A stretch of DNA of 59,737 nucleotides, taken from the NCBI GenBank assembly GCA_029552065.1, contig JAKPEG010000051.1:1-59737 (forward strand). The letters are read 5' to 3'. The notes beneath the pieces were generated by a model, which had not been told where the DNA came from, did not search any database, and saw nothing but the letters and a program-made list of their open reading frames with translations. Below, in pieces: positions 43,229 to 52,417 of this stretch (its first letter is position 1; each line of letters begins with the position of its first letter). The stretch comes from Actinomycetes bacterium. GTDB taxonomy: Bacteria > Actinomycetota > Actinomycetes > Actinomycetales > Dermatophilaceae. A program made the translations under genes and the position numbers.

Positions 43229-43588
43229 ATGCCGGTCAGCGCGCGTCGGGTGAGGGCTGCCAGGCGCCGGAAACGGCGCCTGGCCAAGGTCACCCACGAC
43301 CTCACGGACGGCCAGTGGGAGGCCCTCAAGGCCGCGTGGGGTGGTTGCGCCTATTGCGGCGCCGTGGGCACGGCCCTCCAGCGCGACTGCGTGCTTCCCG
43401 TGGCCCGTGGCGGTCGCTACACCCTCAGCAACGTCGTGCCCGCCTGCCCACCGTGCAACAGCAGCAAGTGGCTGGCGGAGGTGACCGGCTGGCTCCGGCG
43501 TAAGGGCCTGGACGAAGAGAGCTTCCTCGTGCGTCACCACACGATCCACCGCCGCCTCGCGGCCGACCTCGGGGCTCCGGACCGCTAG
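43229..43588 (+). CDS. HNH endonuclease family protein
   Basis: 119 residues: Arg-rich N-terminus, zinc cysteines in GGCAYCGAVG and VPACPPCNSSK and HNH-like core RDCVLPVARGGRYTLSNV, where the first His is replaced by Val-Leu-Pro context (D-x-V instead of D-H), so catalytic activity is doubtful. ATG 43229 is 6 nt from TATGGT (leaderless). Its TAG shares a CTAG with the convergent serB stop. Confidence 0.85.
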   Translation: MPVSARRVRAARRRKRRLAKVTHDLTDGQWEALKAAWGGCAYCGAVGTALQRDCVLPVARGGRYTLSNVVPACPPCNSSKWLAEVTGWLRRKGLDEESFLVRHHTIHRRLAADLGAPDR

Positions 43589-44820
43589 GCCAGCGCGGAG
43601 GGCCAGGGCACCTCGGGGGTGAGCACCGGTATGCCGTCGAGCGCGTCCGCCTGCTCGACGTCCTCGCGGGGGATGCCGAGCAGGTAGAGGACCGCGTCGA
43701 GATAGGGGACGTTGACCGAGGTGTCGGCGGCCGCCCGCACGACGGGTTTGGCGTTGAAGGCGATCCCCAGCCCAGCGGCGGCAAGCATGTCCAGGTCGTT
43801 GGCGCCGTCGCCGACGGCGACCGTCCGCGAGAGCGGCAGACCGGCCTCGGCGGCGAACCGGCGCAACGCGTCGGCCTTGCCGGCCCGGTCGACGATCGGC
43901 CCGCTCACCCGACCGGTGAGACGGCCGTCCCGCACTTCGAGCCGGTTGGCGAGCACGTGGTCGATCCCCAAGTCGTGGGCGATCGGTTCGACGATCTCCT
44001 GGAAGCCGCCGGAGACGAGGGCGATGGTGTCGCCGAGCCGCTTGAGGGTCCGGACGAGGGTGCGGGCCCCAGGGGTGAGGACGATCTCGTGGCGGACCTC
44101 GTCGAGGACGGCCACGTCGAGCCCGGCGAGCAGCGAGACCCGGGCGCGCAGCGACTCGGCGAAGTCGAGTTCCCCGCGCATGGCCCGCTCGGTGACGGCG
44201 GCGACCTCCTGCTCGTTGCCACACCGGGCGGCGAGCAACTCGATGACCTCCTGCTGGATGAAGGTCGAGTCGACGTCCATGACGACCAGCCGCGCGCCCA
44301 TCCGCGCGAGACCGGCCGGGGCGACGGCGACGTCGACGCCCCAGGCGGCCGCGAGGGCGGCCAGCTCGGTCCGCAGCCGGGCGACGTCCGCGCCGGAGAC
44401 GTCGAGCTCGACGGTCGTCACGGGATAGCGGGACAGCCGCCGAATCCGGTCGATGTTGGCTCCGTGGGCCGCGATTCGCTCGGCGACGGCCGCCATGGCC
44501 CGGGCGGCCAGCGGGTGGCCGAGCACGACGACGTGCGCCCGGCCGGTGGGGGACTGCTGGCTGTCGCCCGCTCCCGACCGCACCCGCACCCGCACCCCGA
44601 GGTCCTCGCCGATCTGCCGGGCGACCGCGGCCAGCCGTTTGGGATGCTCGCCGCCGGCGAGCAGGAGCGAGAGGGTGAGGTGGTCGCGCACGACGATCTG
44701 CTCGACGTCGAGGACGAGGGCGTCGTGCGCGGCGAGGGCTGCGAAGAGCGCGGCCGTGATGCCGGGACGGTCGGTGCCGGTGAGGGTGACCCGCAGGGTG
44801 TCCTCGGGTCGCTCGCTCAC
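43585..44820 (-). CDS. serB: Phosphoserine phosphatase with two ACT-like domains
   Basis: 411 residues as in mycobacterial SerB2: N-terminal ACT region (TLTGTDRPGITAALFA), second regulatory region (HVVVLGHPLAARAM) and HAD phosphatase with DVDSTFIQQEVIE (nucleophile Asp), LVSGGFQEI and GDGANDLDML. Makes L-serine from phosphoserine. GTG 44820 is 6 nt from TAGCCT (44832-44827), so it appears leaderless. That box contains the cobQ stop. Confidence 0.95.
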   Translation of the reverse strand: MSERPEDTLRVTLTGTDRPGITAALFAALAAHDALVLDVEQIVVRDHLTLSLLLAGGEHPKRLAAVARQIGEDLGVRVRVRSGAGDSQQSPTGRAHVVVLGHPLAARAMAAVAERIAAHGANIDRIRRLSRYPVTTVELDVSGADVARLRTELAALAAAWGVDVAVAPAGLARMGARLVVMDVDSTFIQQEVIELLAARCGNEQEVAAVTERAMRGELDFAESLRARVSLLAGLDVAVLDEVRHEIVLTPGARTLVRTLKRLGDTIALVSGGFQEIVEPIAHDLGIDHVLANRLEVRDGRLTGRVSGPIVDRAGKADALRRFAAEAGLPLSRTVAVGDGANDLDMLAAAGLGIAFNAKPVVRAAADTSVNVPYLDAVLYLLGIPREDVEQADALDGIPVLTPEVPWPSALA

Positions 44821-44829
44821 CACCCCAGG

Positions 44830-46284
44830 CTAGGGCGTCGGGGGGTATGCCGTGCGGCCGAGTTCCGCGATCCGGTCGAAGTCGAGGTGCTCCTCGACGA
44901 GATCGGCGAGCAACTCGACCATCCGCTCCCGGCGGGTCGCGAAGCCGACCGCGCCGGGGTGAGGCCGCCAGCGCGCCCCGGCCCGCTGCGCCACCTCGGT
45001 CAACCAGGCCCGGCGGAAGCCGTCACCCTCGAGTGTGCCGTGCCACATCGTGCCCCAGACCGACCCCGCGACGGTGCCGCCGGGGAAGGCGCCGTCGTCG
45101 TCGGCGATCCCGTGGTGGATCTCGTAGCCCTCGACGGCATGCTCCCGCCAGCGGCCCTGTGGCCGGCCGAGGACCTTCTCGTGCCGGAAGCGGATCGCCA
45201 CGTCGAGCAGTCCCAGCCCGGGGCGCGGCGCCTCGACGTCGCTCTCGACGCCGTCCTCGATCGTCCGGGCGAGCATCTGATAGCCGCCGCAGATGCCCAG
45301 CACGGGTCGACCCAGCCGAGCCCGGTCGAGGACGACCTGAGCCAACCCCCGCTCGCGCAGCCAGGCAAGGTCGGCGAGGGTGGCGCGCGAGCCCGGCAGG
45401 ACGAGCAGGTGCGCAGCACGGCATACCTCGGGGTCGGTGGTGACCCGCACGTCGACGCCCGGTTCGGCGGCGAGGGCGTCGACGTCGGTGGCATTCGAGA
45501 TCCGGGGCAGGCGCACGACGGCCACGGTGAGCGCGTCGCCGGCCGTCTCCTGCGGGCCGAGCCGCCCGACGACGAGAGTGTCCTCGGAGTCCAGCCACAC
45601 CTCCTCGACCCACGGGAGCACCCCCAGACAGGGCATGCCGGTCCGCTCGGTCACCGTGTCGAGCCCGGGGCGCAGCACGTCGAGGTCGCCGCGGAACTTG
45701 TTGACGACATAGCCGGCGAGCAGCGCGCGGTCGTCCGGATCGAGCAGGCCCCACGTGCCGAAGAGCGCGGCGAGGAGCCCACCCCGGTCGATGTCGCCGA
45801 CGAGGATCGTCGGCAGTCCGAAGCGCCGTGCGAGACCGAGGTTGACGAAGTCGTTCTCGCGCAGGTTGACCTCGGCCGGGGAGCCCGCGCCCTCGACGAG
45901 GACGAGCTCGCAGCTTGCCGCGAGCCGCTCGTATGCCGCGAAGCTCGCCGCCGCGAGTTCCCCTCGGCCGGTGGCGTATTCGCCTGCTCGCAAGCGACCC
46001 CACGGCCGGCCGTCCACGACGACGAAGGCTGTGCGGTCGCTGGCGGGCTTGAGTAACACGGGATTGTGCAGGGCGCTGGGTTCGACCCGGGCCGCCAGCG
46101 CCTGGAGATACTGCGCCCGGCCGATCTCCGCCCCGTCGCGGCAGACCATCGAGTTGTTCGACATGTTCTGAGCCTTGAACGGCGCGACGCGCACGCCACG
46201 GCGGGCGAAGGCCCGACACAGCCCGGTCGTCACCACCGTCTTGCCGGCGTCCGAGCTCGTGCCGGCCACGAGCAGTCCGGCCAT
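44830..46284 (-). CDS. cobQ: Cobyric acid synthase
   Basis: Glutamine amidotransferase of cobalamin synthesis, 484 residues. N-terminal ATPase motif GTSSDAGKTVVTTGL, AQNMSNNSMV, and C-terminal triad GAT domain with nucleophile Cys in GICGGYQML and His in VEGYEIHHG. A CGGCATAC copy (near 45419) encodes VCR. Its stop TAG (44832-44830) lies inside the -10 of serB. No other cobalamin gene is present. Confidence 0.96.
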   Translation of the reverse strand: MAGLLVAGTSSDAGKTVVTTGLCRAFARRGVRVAPFKAQNMSNNSMVCRDGAEIGRAQYLQALAARVEPSALHNPVLLKPASDRTAFVVVDGRPWGRLRAGEYATGRGELAAASFAAYERLAASCELVLVEGAGSPAEVNLRENDFVNLGLARRFGLPTILVGDIDRGGLLAALFGTWGLLDPDDRALLAGYVVNKFRGDLDVLRPGLDTVTERTGMPCLGVLPWVEEVWLDSEDTLVVGRLGPQETAGDALTVAVVRLPRISNATDVDALAAEPGVDVRVTTDPEVCRAAHLLVLPGSRATLADLAWLRERGLAQVVLDRARLGRPVLGICGGYQMLARTIEDGVESDVEAPRPGLGLLDVAIRFRHEKVLGRPQGRWREHAVEGYEIHHGIADDDGAFPGGTVAGSVWGTMWHGTLEGDGFRRAWLTEVAQRAGARWRPHPGAVGFATRRERMVELLADLVEEHLDFDRIAELGRTAYPPTP

Positions 46285-46287
46285 CGC

Positions 46288-46770
46288 TCAGTCCGCCGCG
46301 AGCATCTCGTCGAGCAGGGCGAGGTCGTGCCGGTCGACCGGCCGGGGCGGGTAGCCCAGGTGTGCCTCCCGCTGCAGCAGCGGTGACGCGCAGCGCACGG
46401 TGCGACCGCCCAGCAGCCCTCCGACGATGGAGCCGGCCGGGTAGTGGTAACGCCCGCCGTCCGGCGCCGCCTGCCAGTGCCCGCCCGCGTCGTCCTCGTG
46501 CACCGGATGGACGTCGACGACCCGCACCCCGTCGTCGAGTTCGACCCGCACCGGCAGCCAATCGGTGGTCACGCGGAAACCCTCGTCCTGGAGGATGTCC
46601 AGCACGTCACCGAGACGGTCGGCCCGCACCATCACGTCGACGTCCCGATGGATGCGCGTCTGCCGCTCGATGAGCGCGTCGACCCCCCAGCCCCCGGCGA
46701 GCCACGGCTCGGCGCCGACCGACTCGAGCAGGTCGAGCACCTCGACGGCCTCGATGTCCGAGACGGCCAC
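46288..46770 (-). CDS. Nucleotidyltransferase-fold protein (aminoglycoside adenylyltransferase-like)
   Basis: 160 residues. The pattern GGWGVDALIERQTRIHRDVDVMV is the active-site motif of the ANT(2'')/LinB-type nucleotidyltransferase families, with the DVD metal-binding aspartates. Such genes occur as housekeeping homologues without resistance function, so no resistance claim is made. GTG 46770 adjoins the stop of the LLM gene (TGAGTG), so they are co-transcribed. Stop is 3 bp from cobQ. Confidence 0.8.
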   Translation of the reverse strand: MAVSDIEAVEVLDLLESVGAEPWLAGGWGVDALIERQTRIHRDVDVMVRADRLGDVLDILQDEGFRVTTDWLPVRVELDDGVRVVDVHPVHEDDAGGHWQAAPDGGRYHYPAGSIVGGLLGGRTVRCASPLLQREAHLGYPPRPVDRHDLALLDEMLAAD

Positions 46771-47670
46771 TCAGTGCACGTCCCACGTGTCGACCGGCCC
46801 CGGCCGCCCGTTACGCGCATCCCGCCAGGCGAGCAGTTCGCGGACCTGGTCGAGGTCGTAGGGCGGTTCGGCGAGAGCCAGCTGGAAGAGCCGGGTGCCC
46901 ACGGCATGGAGTCGGTCGGCGTGTCCGGCCCAGTCGAGTCCGCGTTGCGTGCCGTTGCGGGAGGCCTGGAAGGCCGTCCCGGCCGAGCGTTCGATCGCCA
47001 GGGGGTCGCGGCCGAGGCGGCGGCACCAGTCGTCGAGGACGAGGTGCTTGTGTCGGATCGTCTCGGGGTCGCCGAAGCCGTGCCAGATGTCGGCGTGCCG
47101 AGCGACGAGTCCCAGCGTCTTGCGTTCGCCGCCCCCGCCGACGAGCACGGGGATCGGGCGCACCGGCGGAGGGCGTAGCCGGGCCCACCGCCGTTCGATG
47201 ACCGGCAGGTCGGCCGCCAGCGCGTCGAGTCGTGATCCGGCGGTGCCGAAGGCATAGCCGTAGTCGGCGAATTCCGCCTCGTGCCAACCCGATCCGATGC
47301 CCAGGACGACCCGACCCCCGCTGATGTGGTCGACCGTGCGCGCCATGTCGGCGAGCAGGTTGGGGTTGCGGTAGGCCGTGCACGTCACGAGCGGTCCGAG
47401 TTGGATCCGGCTGGTGGCCTCGGCCCACGCGGCCAGAAGGGTCCAGCACTCGAAATGGTTGCCCTCGGGGTCGCCGTTGAGTGGCTGGAAGTGGTCCCAG
47501 TTGAACAGCACGTCCACGCCCATCGCCTCGAGTTCGACGGCGGTGTCGCGCAGCACGGCATACGGGGCGTGTTGCGGTGCGATCTGGACGGCGACGCGAG
47601 CCGGACGCGGGTCGGCCGAGCTCGCCGGTATGCCGTCGCGCGGCGCCGTCTGCGGCGCGAAGCTGCTCAC
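46771..47670 (-). CDS. LLM-class F420/flavin-dependent oxidoreductase
   Basis: Bacterial luciferase-like monooxygenase fold, 299 residues: MGVDVLFNWDHFQPL, LGPLVTCTAYRNPNLLADMARTVD, LGIGSGWHEAEF, PVLVGGGGERKTL. The pattern is that of actinobacterial F420-dependent enzymes; substrate unknown. GTG 47670 is followed by an unconserved Ala/Pro-rich stretch, so a later start is possible. Confidence 0.88.
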   Translation of the reverse strand: MSSFAPQTAPRDGIPASSADPRPARVAVQIAPQHAPYAVLRDTAVELEAMGVDVLFNWDHFQPLNGDPEGNHFECWTLLAAWAEATSRIQLGPLVTCTAYRNPNLLADMARTVDHISGGRVVLGIGSGWHEAEFADYGYAFGTAGSRLDALAADLPVIERRWARLRPPPVRPIPVLVGGGGERKTLGLVARHADIWHGFGDPETIRHKHLVLDDWCRRLGRDPLAIERSAGTAFQASRNGTQRGLDWAGHADRLHAVGTRLFQLALAEPPYDLDQVRELLAWRDARNGRPGPVDTWDVH

Positions 47671-47680
47671 CCGGCGACGA

Positions 47681-48931
47681 TCACAGCGGGACCGGTTGAC
47701 CCTTGCCGACGACGGTCACGCCGCCCTCGGTGACATAGAAGCCACGGGCCCGGTCGTGCTCGTGATCGACACCGATCCGGCAGTACTCGGGAATGACGAC
47801 GTTCTTGTCGATGATCGCCCGGCGGATGACCGAATAGCGGCCGACCTCGACCCCGTCGAGCAGGACGCTGTCGGCGATCGTCGCATAGCTGTGCACGCGC
47901 ACGTTGGGGGAGAGGATCGAGTGGTTGACCTGGGCGCCGGAGACGACGACGCCGGGGGAGACCATCGAGGAGAGCGCCTCGCCGACCCGGTCGCCGGAGC
48001 CGTGGACGAACTTCGCCGGAGGCAACGGGGCCATCGACGTGTAGATCTGCCAGTCGTAGTTGTAGAGGTTGAAGACCGGGTGGACCGAGATGAGATCCAT
48101 GTGCGCGTCGAAGTAGGAGTCGAGGGTTCCCACGTCCCGCCAATAACCCTTGTCGCGTTCGGTGGCGCCGGGGACGTCGTTGTCCTTGAAGTCGTAGACG
48201 AATGCGTCTCCGCGGGAGACGAAGTCGGGGACGATGTCGCCGCCCATGTCGTGCTTGCTGCCGTCGGTGTCGTGGTCGCGGGTGACCGCCTCGACGAGCG
48301 CGTCGCAGGTGAAGACATAGTTGCCCATCGAGGCGAGCACCTCGTGGGGGGCGTCGGGCAAGCCGATCGGGTCGGTCGGCTTCTCCCGGAAGGCGCCGAT
48401 CCGACGCGGATCGGCGGGGTCGACCTCGATGACCCCGAACTGGTCGGCGAGGCTGATCGGCTGCCGGATGGCCGCGACGGTGAGGCCGGCACCGGTCTGC
48501 AGATGCTGGTCGACCATCTGCGAGAAGTCCATCCGGTAGACGTGATCGGCACCGACGACGACGACGATCTCCGGGCGTTCGTCCTCCATCAGGTTGAGGG
48601 ACTGGAAGATCGCGTCGGCGCTGCCGAGGTACCAGTTCTTGTCCACCCGCTGCTGGGCCGGCACCGGCGCGACGTAGTTGCCGAGGATCGTCGACATCCG
48701 CCAGGTCTTCGTCACGTGCTTGTCGAGCGAATGCGACTTGTACTGGGTGAGCACGACGACCTTGAGATAGCCCGAGTTCACGACATTGGACAGGGCGAAG
48801 TCGACGAGGCGGTAGATCCCCCCGAACGGGACGGCCGGCTTGGCCCGGTCCCTGGTGAGCGGCATGAGCCGCTTGCCCTCCCCGCCGGCCAGGACGATCG
48901 CGAGAACCTTCTTGCCGCCGCGGTATGCCAT
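47681..48931 (-). CDS. glgC: Glucose-1-phosphate adenylyltransferase
   Basis: Makes ADP-glucose for glycogen or maltosyl glucans, 416 residues. Signature [27 protein letters not shown] (N-terminal nucleotide loop), [22 protein letters not shown] and the C-terminal left-handed helix ([10 protein letters not shown]). ATG 48931 is divergent from glgA across 62 bp, the conserved actinobacterial arrangement. The last codons overlap a GGTATGCC copy near 48921. Confidence 0.96.
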   Translation of the reverse strand: MAYRGGKKVLAIVLAGGEGKRLMPLTRDRAKPAVPFGGIYRLVDFALSNVVNSGYLKVVVLTQYKSHSLDKHVTKTWRMSTILGNYVAPVPAQQRVDKNWYLGSADAIFQSLNLMEDERPEIVVVVGADHVYRMDFSQMVDQHLQTGAGLTVAAIRQPISLADQFGVIEVDPADPRRIGAFREKPTDPIGLPDAPHEVLASMGNYVFTCDALVEAVTRDHDTDGSKHDMGGDIVPDFVSRGDAFVYDFKDNDVPGATERDKGYWRDVGTLDSYFDAHMDLISVHPVFNLYNYDWQIYTSMAPLPPAKFVHGSGDRVGEALSSMVSPGVVVSGAQVNHSILSPNVRVHSYATIADSVLLDGVEVGRYSVIRRAIIDKNVVIPEYCRIGVDHEHDRARGFYVTEGGVTVVGKGQPVPL

Positions 48932-48993
48932 GTGCCCACCCTATGGGGGGGCCTACCTCCACGGGAGGGGGCGTGTCGCACTAGTCTCACGGT

Positions 48994-50184
48994 GTGCGCG
49001 TCGACATCGTGAGCAAGGAATATCCGCCGGCGATCTACGGAGGCGCCGGAGTCCACGTCGCCGAGCTCGTGCGGGCCCTGCGGGCCCGTGGCGACGTCGA
49101 CGTCCAGGTCCGCTGCTTCGGGGCGCCACGCGAGGAGGAGTGCACGACGGCATACCCAGATCTCGTCGAACTCGCCGGAGCCAACGCCGCGCTGCAGACC
49201 CTCGGCGTCGACGTGACGATCGCCCAGGACTGCCAGGGCACCGACCTCGTCCACTCGCACACGTGGTATGCCAACATGGCCGGCCACCTCGGCGGCCTGC
49301 TTGCCGGTGCCCCCCACGTCGTGACCGCGCACAGCCTGGAACCCATGCGTCCGTGGAAGGCCGAGCAACTCGGCGGCGGCTACCGGGTGTCGTCGTTCGC
49401 CGAAAAGACCGCCTACGAGGGCGCGGCGGCGGTCATCGCGGTGAGCGCGGGGATGCGTGCAGACATCCTGCGTAGCTATCCCTCGCTCGACCCCGACAAG
49501 GTGCCGGTCGTCCACAACGGCATCGATTCCCAACTCTGGCAACCGATCCGCGACGAAGACGTATGCCGTTCGCACGGGATGGACCCCGACAAGCCTGCGG
49601 TCACCTTCGTCGGCCGGATCACCCGACAGAAGGGTCTGCCCTATCTCATGCGGGCCGCCGCCCGGCTCCCCGCCGACGTCCAGGTGGTCCTGTGTGCGGG
49701 TGCTCCGGACACGCCCGAGATCAAGGCCGAGGTCGAGGGCCTGCTCGCCGACCTCCGCGAACACCGCGACGGGGTCGTGTGGATCCCGCAGATGCTCCCG
49801 CGGCGCGAGGTGATCGCGCTGCTCACCGCCTCGACGGTCTTCGCCTGCCCGTCGGTCTACGAGCCGCTGGGCATCGTCAACCTCGAGGCGATGGCCTGCG
49901 AGCTGCCGGTCGTCGCGACCGCCACGGGCGGCATACCCGAGGTCGTCGTCCCGGGCGAGACCGGATGGTTGGTGCCCATCGAGCAGGTGCAAGACGGCAC
50001 CGGGACCCCGGTCGACCCCGAACGCTTCGTCACCGACCTCGCCGACGCGCTCACCGACGCCGTGAGCGACCCGGCTCGGGCCCGCGCGCGAGGAATCGCC
50101 GGGCGCGCTCGTGCGGTCGAGCACTTCTCCTGGGCCTCGATCGGCGACAAGACGATGGAGGTCTACCGATCGGTGCTCGGCTGA
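48994..50184 (+). CDS. glgA: Glycogen synthase (GT4 family, actinobacterial type)
   Basis: GT4 glycosyltransferase, 396 residues; actinobacterial members can act with ADP-glucose to make maltose-1-phosphate or glycogen. KEYPPAIYGGAGVHV at the N-terminus, HSHTWYANM, FVGRITRQKGLPYL and the catalytic PSVYEPLGIVNLEAMA with Glu pair. GTG 48994 is 6 nt downstream of TAGTCT (48982-48987), leaderless. Its last 22 bp overlap the antisense gene at 50163. Confidence 0.95.
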   Translation: MRVDIVSKEYPPAIYGGAGVHVAELVRALRARGDVDVQVRCFGAPREEECTTAYPDLVELAGANAALQTLGVDVTIAQDCQGTDLVHSHTWYANMAGHLGGLLAGAPHVVTAHSLEPMRPWKAEQLGGGYRVSSFAEKTAYEGAAAVIAVSAGMRADILRSYPSLDPDKVPVVHNGIDSQLWQPIRDEDVCRSHGMDPDKPAVTFVGRITRQKGLPYLMRAAARLPADVQVVLCAGAPDTPEIKAEVEGLLADLREHRDGVVWIPQMLPRREVIALLTASTVFACPSVYEPLGIVNLEAMACELPVVATATGGIPEVVVPGETGWLVPIEQVQDGTGTPVDPERFVTDLADALTDAVSDPARARARGIAGRARAVEHFSWASIGDKTMEVYRSVLG

Positions 50185-50951
50185 GCGCCGCGGCTCGGCT
50201 GAGCATCGCGATCCACGACACACGCGTTCGCGGCCTCCGCGAGTGCCGACGTGGCCGCGTGTGCGAGTGCACCGAGCGCGAGTCGGCGGCCCTGCGAGGT
50301 CGCGGCGTCGAGGGCGGCCCCGGCCTGCTCCCCGGCAAGCCCGGCGGACGCGAGCACGACGACCCGCGCTGCCCGCTCGAGCACCTCGACCGCCCTCGGG
50401 TCCAGACCCCCCGGCAGCGAGGCGGCGTCACCGGTCGGGCCCAACCGTTCGAGCGCCCGCCAGGGTATGCCGCCCGCCTCCTCGAGCCGGCGGGTGGCGA
50501 CGCGCACCGCGTCCGCGAGCCCCCGACTCGCCGCCGCGGCATCGGCCGCCTCGACGAGGTGGTGGGGCAACGGTCCGGCCGGGTATGCCGTCCAGCACAC
50601 CTGCACGCCCTGGTCACCGGCCGGCCCGAACAGTCGCAGGTCCGGGACGAGCAGCCCGCCCACGGTGGGGGCGAGCACTGCCTCGCCGCAGTCGAGCGCG
50701 GCACCCACCGCGTCGGGGGCGGCGGGCGGCATACCGAGGACTGCGCCGGGACGGGGGAGCGCGACGAAGAGGAACCGCTCGCCCTCCCGTCGCCACCGGT
50801 CGAGGGTCGCGCGGGGGTCGCCGACCACGTCGTCGACACCGGCGTGCGCGGCGGCCAGTGCCTCGTCGAGCGCACCGCCGGTCGGCGCTCCGGCGCGCCA
50901 CGCCGCGCTCACCCACAGCGCGACGCGGGCGGCGAGGGGCAGGCCGGACAT
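50163..50951 (-). CDS. Hypothetical protein overlapping the end of glgA
   Basis: 262 residues, no family recognised. Ala-rich and mostly helical; a mid-protein stretch resembles a small alpha/beta domain (FLFVALPRPGAVLG, VLAPTVGGLLVPDLRLFG). ATG 50951 lies 7 nt from TAGGGT (50964-50959), and this gene starts 38 bp from the divergent ABC ATPase start. It ends inside glgA on the other strand (22 bp overlap). Confidence 0.65.
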   Translation of the reverse strand: MSGLPLAARVALWVSAAWRAGAPTGGALDEALAAAHAGVDDVVGDPRATLDRWRREGERFLFVALPRPGAVLGMPPAAPDAVGAALDCGEAVLAPTVGGLLVPDLRLFGPAGDQGVQVCWTAYPAGPLPHHLVEAADAAAASRGLADAVRVATRRLEEAGGIPWRALERLGPTGDAASLPGGLDPRAVEVLERAARVVVLASAGLAGEQAGAALDAATSQGRRLALGALAHAATSALAEAANACVVDRDAQPSRGAQPSTDR

Positions 50952-50989
50952 GCCGGCCACCCTATGTCGGGTTGGTTAGGGTTGCTCCC
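50952..50989. promoter_or_regulatory. 38-bp divergent promoter pair, each TAGGGT-N7-ATG
   Basis: Two leaderless starts face away from each other: TAGGGT (minus, 50964-50959) before ATG 50951, and TAGGGT (plus, 50977-50982) before ATG 50990, both with a 7-nt spacer. The -10 boxes lie 12 bp apart, so the -35 region of each overlaps the other's -10 or start region and simultaneous polymerase binding is unlikely. Confidence 0.7.
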
Positions 50990-51847
50990 ATGAGCGACGT
51001 GCTCGCCTTCGCCGGGGTCGGCGTGGTGCGTGGGAAGAACCACCTCCTGTCCGACCTCGACTGGGAGGTGGAGGAGGGCGAGCGCTGGGTGGTCCTCGGG
51101 CCCAACGGGGCCGGCAAGACGACCTTGCTCCAGCTCGCCGCCGCCCGGATGCACCCGACGACCGGCGTCGTCGGCATCCTCGGCGAGGTGCTCGGGACCG
51201 TCGACGTCTTCGAGTTGCGGCCCCGGATCGGGCTGGCGAGCGCGGCCATGGCCGAGCGGATCCCCGGGGACGAAGTCGTCGGCAACGTCGTCGTCACGGC
51301 CTCCTATGGCGTCATCGGGCGCTGGCGGGAGCACTACGACGACACCGACTACGCCCGGGCGATGACCCTGCTCGCGTCGATGGGGGCGGCCCATCTCGCC
51401 GATCGGCGCTATGGCACCCTCTCCGAGGGGGAGCGCAAACGGGTGCAGATCGCCCGCGCGCTGATGACCGACCCCGAACTCATGCTCCTGGACGAACCCG
51501 CCGCCGGGCTCGACCTGGGCGGGCGAGAGGACCTCGTGGCGCGACTGGGGCTGCTCGCCCAGGACATCGAGGCGCCGGCTCTCGTGCTCGTCACCCACCA
51601 CGTCGAGGAGATCCCGCCGGGTTTCACCGATGTCCTGCTCCTGCGTGCCGGACGGATCGTGGCCGCCGGGCCGATCCGGCGCACCCTCACGGCCGAGAAC
51701 CTCTCGGCCACCTTCGGGGTGCCGCTGCACCTCGAACGACACGGCGACCGGTATGCCGCGCGCGCTGTGTCCGCCGACGAGGTCACCGGCTCAGGCGAGC
51801 CATCCCCAGCCGACCCAGGAACCCTGACCGGCGGTCAGACGTCGTAA
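50990..51847 (+). CDS. Stand-alone ABC ATPase
   Basis: 285 residues: Walker A GPNGAGKTT, signature LSEGERKRVQIA, Walker B LMLLDEPAAGLD and H-loop VLVTHHVEEIP. No permease is encoded beside it. Homologues with similar architecture are found in actinobacteria beside glycogen or NfeD genes; the partner is unknown. The C-terminal extension (about residues 245-285) is not part of the ATPase fold and is poorly conserved. Confidence 0.88.
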   Translation: MSDVLAFAGVGVVRGKNHLLSDLDWEVEEGERWVVLGPNGAGKTTLLQLAAARMHPTTGVVGILGEVLGTVDVFELRPRIGLASAAMAERIPGDEVVGNVVVTASYGVIGRWREHYDDTDYARAMTLLASMGAAHLADRRYGTLSEGERKRVQIARALMTDPELMLLDEPAAGLDLGGREDLVARLGLLAQDIEAPALVLVTHHVEEIPPGFTDVLLLRAGRIVAAGPIRRTLTAENLSATFGVPLHLERHGDRYAARAVSADEVTGSGEPSPADPGTLTGGQTS

Positions 51848-51895
51848 TGAATGAGAGACCCTCCCGCGGGATCGGGTCCGAGGAGAGGTGAGGAC

Positions 51896-52351
51896 GTGTT
51901 CGAGGACTCGGCCTGGCTCATCTGGTTGGGGGTCGCGCTGGCCCTGGGCGCCGTCGAGGCCGCCACCGTCGACTTCGTCTTCCTCATGCTCGCCGGCGGG
52001 GCGGTCGGCGGTTCGGTCGCCGCTGCCGCAGGGGCCCCACTCACCATCCAGGTCGTCGTGGCCGCCCTCGTGGCGGCCCTGCTGCTCGTCTTCGTCCGCC
52101 CGGCGGTCAAGCGCAGGTTCACCACTCCACGGTCCAAGCACGTCATCGGGGTCGCCGCCAACATCGGGCGCGCGGCATACGTCCTCGAGGACGTCACCGA
52201 CACGGGCGGCCGGATCCGGCTGGGCGGCGAGACGTGGAGTGCGCGCTCGACCGGAGGCGATGCGATCCGTCCAGGTGAGGAGGTGCGCATCGTGGCCATC
52301 GAAGGGGCGACAGCCGTCGTCGCCCGACCGCCAGATCCGCAGTTGCCCTGA
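51896..52351 (+). CDS. NfeD-like membrane protein
   Basis: 151 residues: two to three N-terminal transmembrane segments (IWLGVALALGAVEAATVDF, VAALVAALLLVFVRPAV) and a C-terminal OB-fold domain with GRAAYVLEDVTDTGGRIRL. NfeD proteins work beside stomatin-type SPFH proteins in membrane microdomains. GTG 51896 follows GAGGAGAGG. The partner SPFH gene is next, 66 bp away. Confidence 0.88.
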   Translation: MFEDSAWLIWLGVALALGAVEAATVDFVFLMLAGGAVGGSVAAAAGAPLTIQVVVAALVAALLLVFVRPAVKRRFTTPRSKHVIGVAANIGRAAYVLEDVTDTGGRIRLGGETWSARSTGGDAIRPGEEVRIVAIEGATAVVARPPDPQLP

Positions 52352-52417
52352 TCCTGCCCGCCGAACTTCCGCGCGCCGTGGTGGTGCCGCGGCCCATTCC
52401 CAACCCGGAGGCTGTCC

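Noticed and set aside
46284-46290. Cobalamin riboswitch upstream of cobQ
   Set aside because: Only three bases separate cobQ from the gene before it.
46288-46770. Aminoglycoside resistance gene
   Set aside because: Only the fold motif is shared; no evidence of resistance function.
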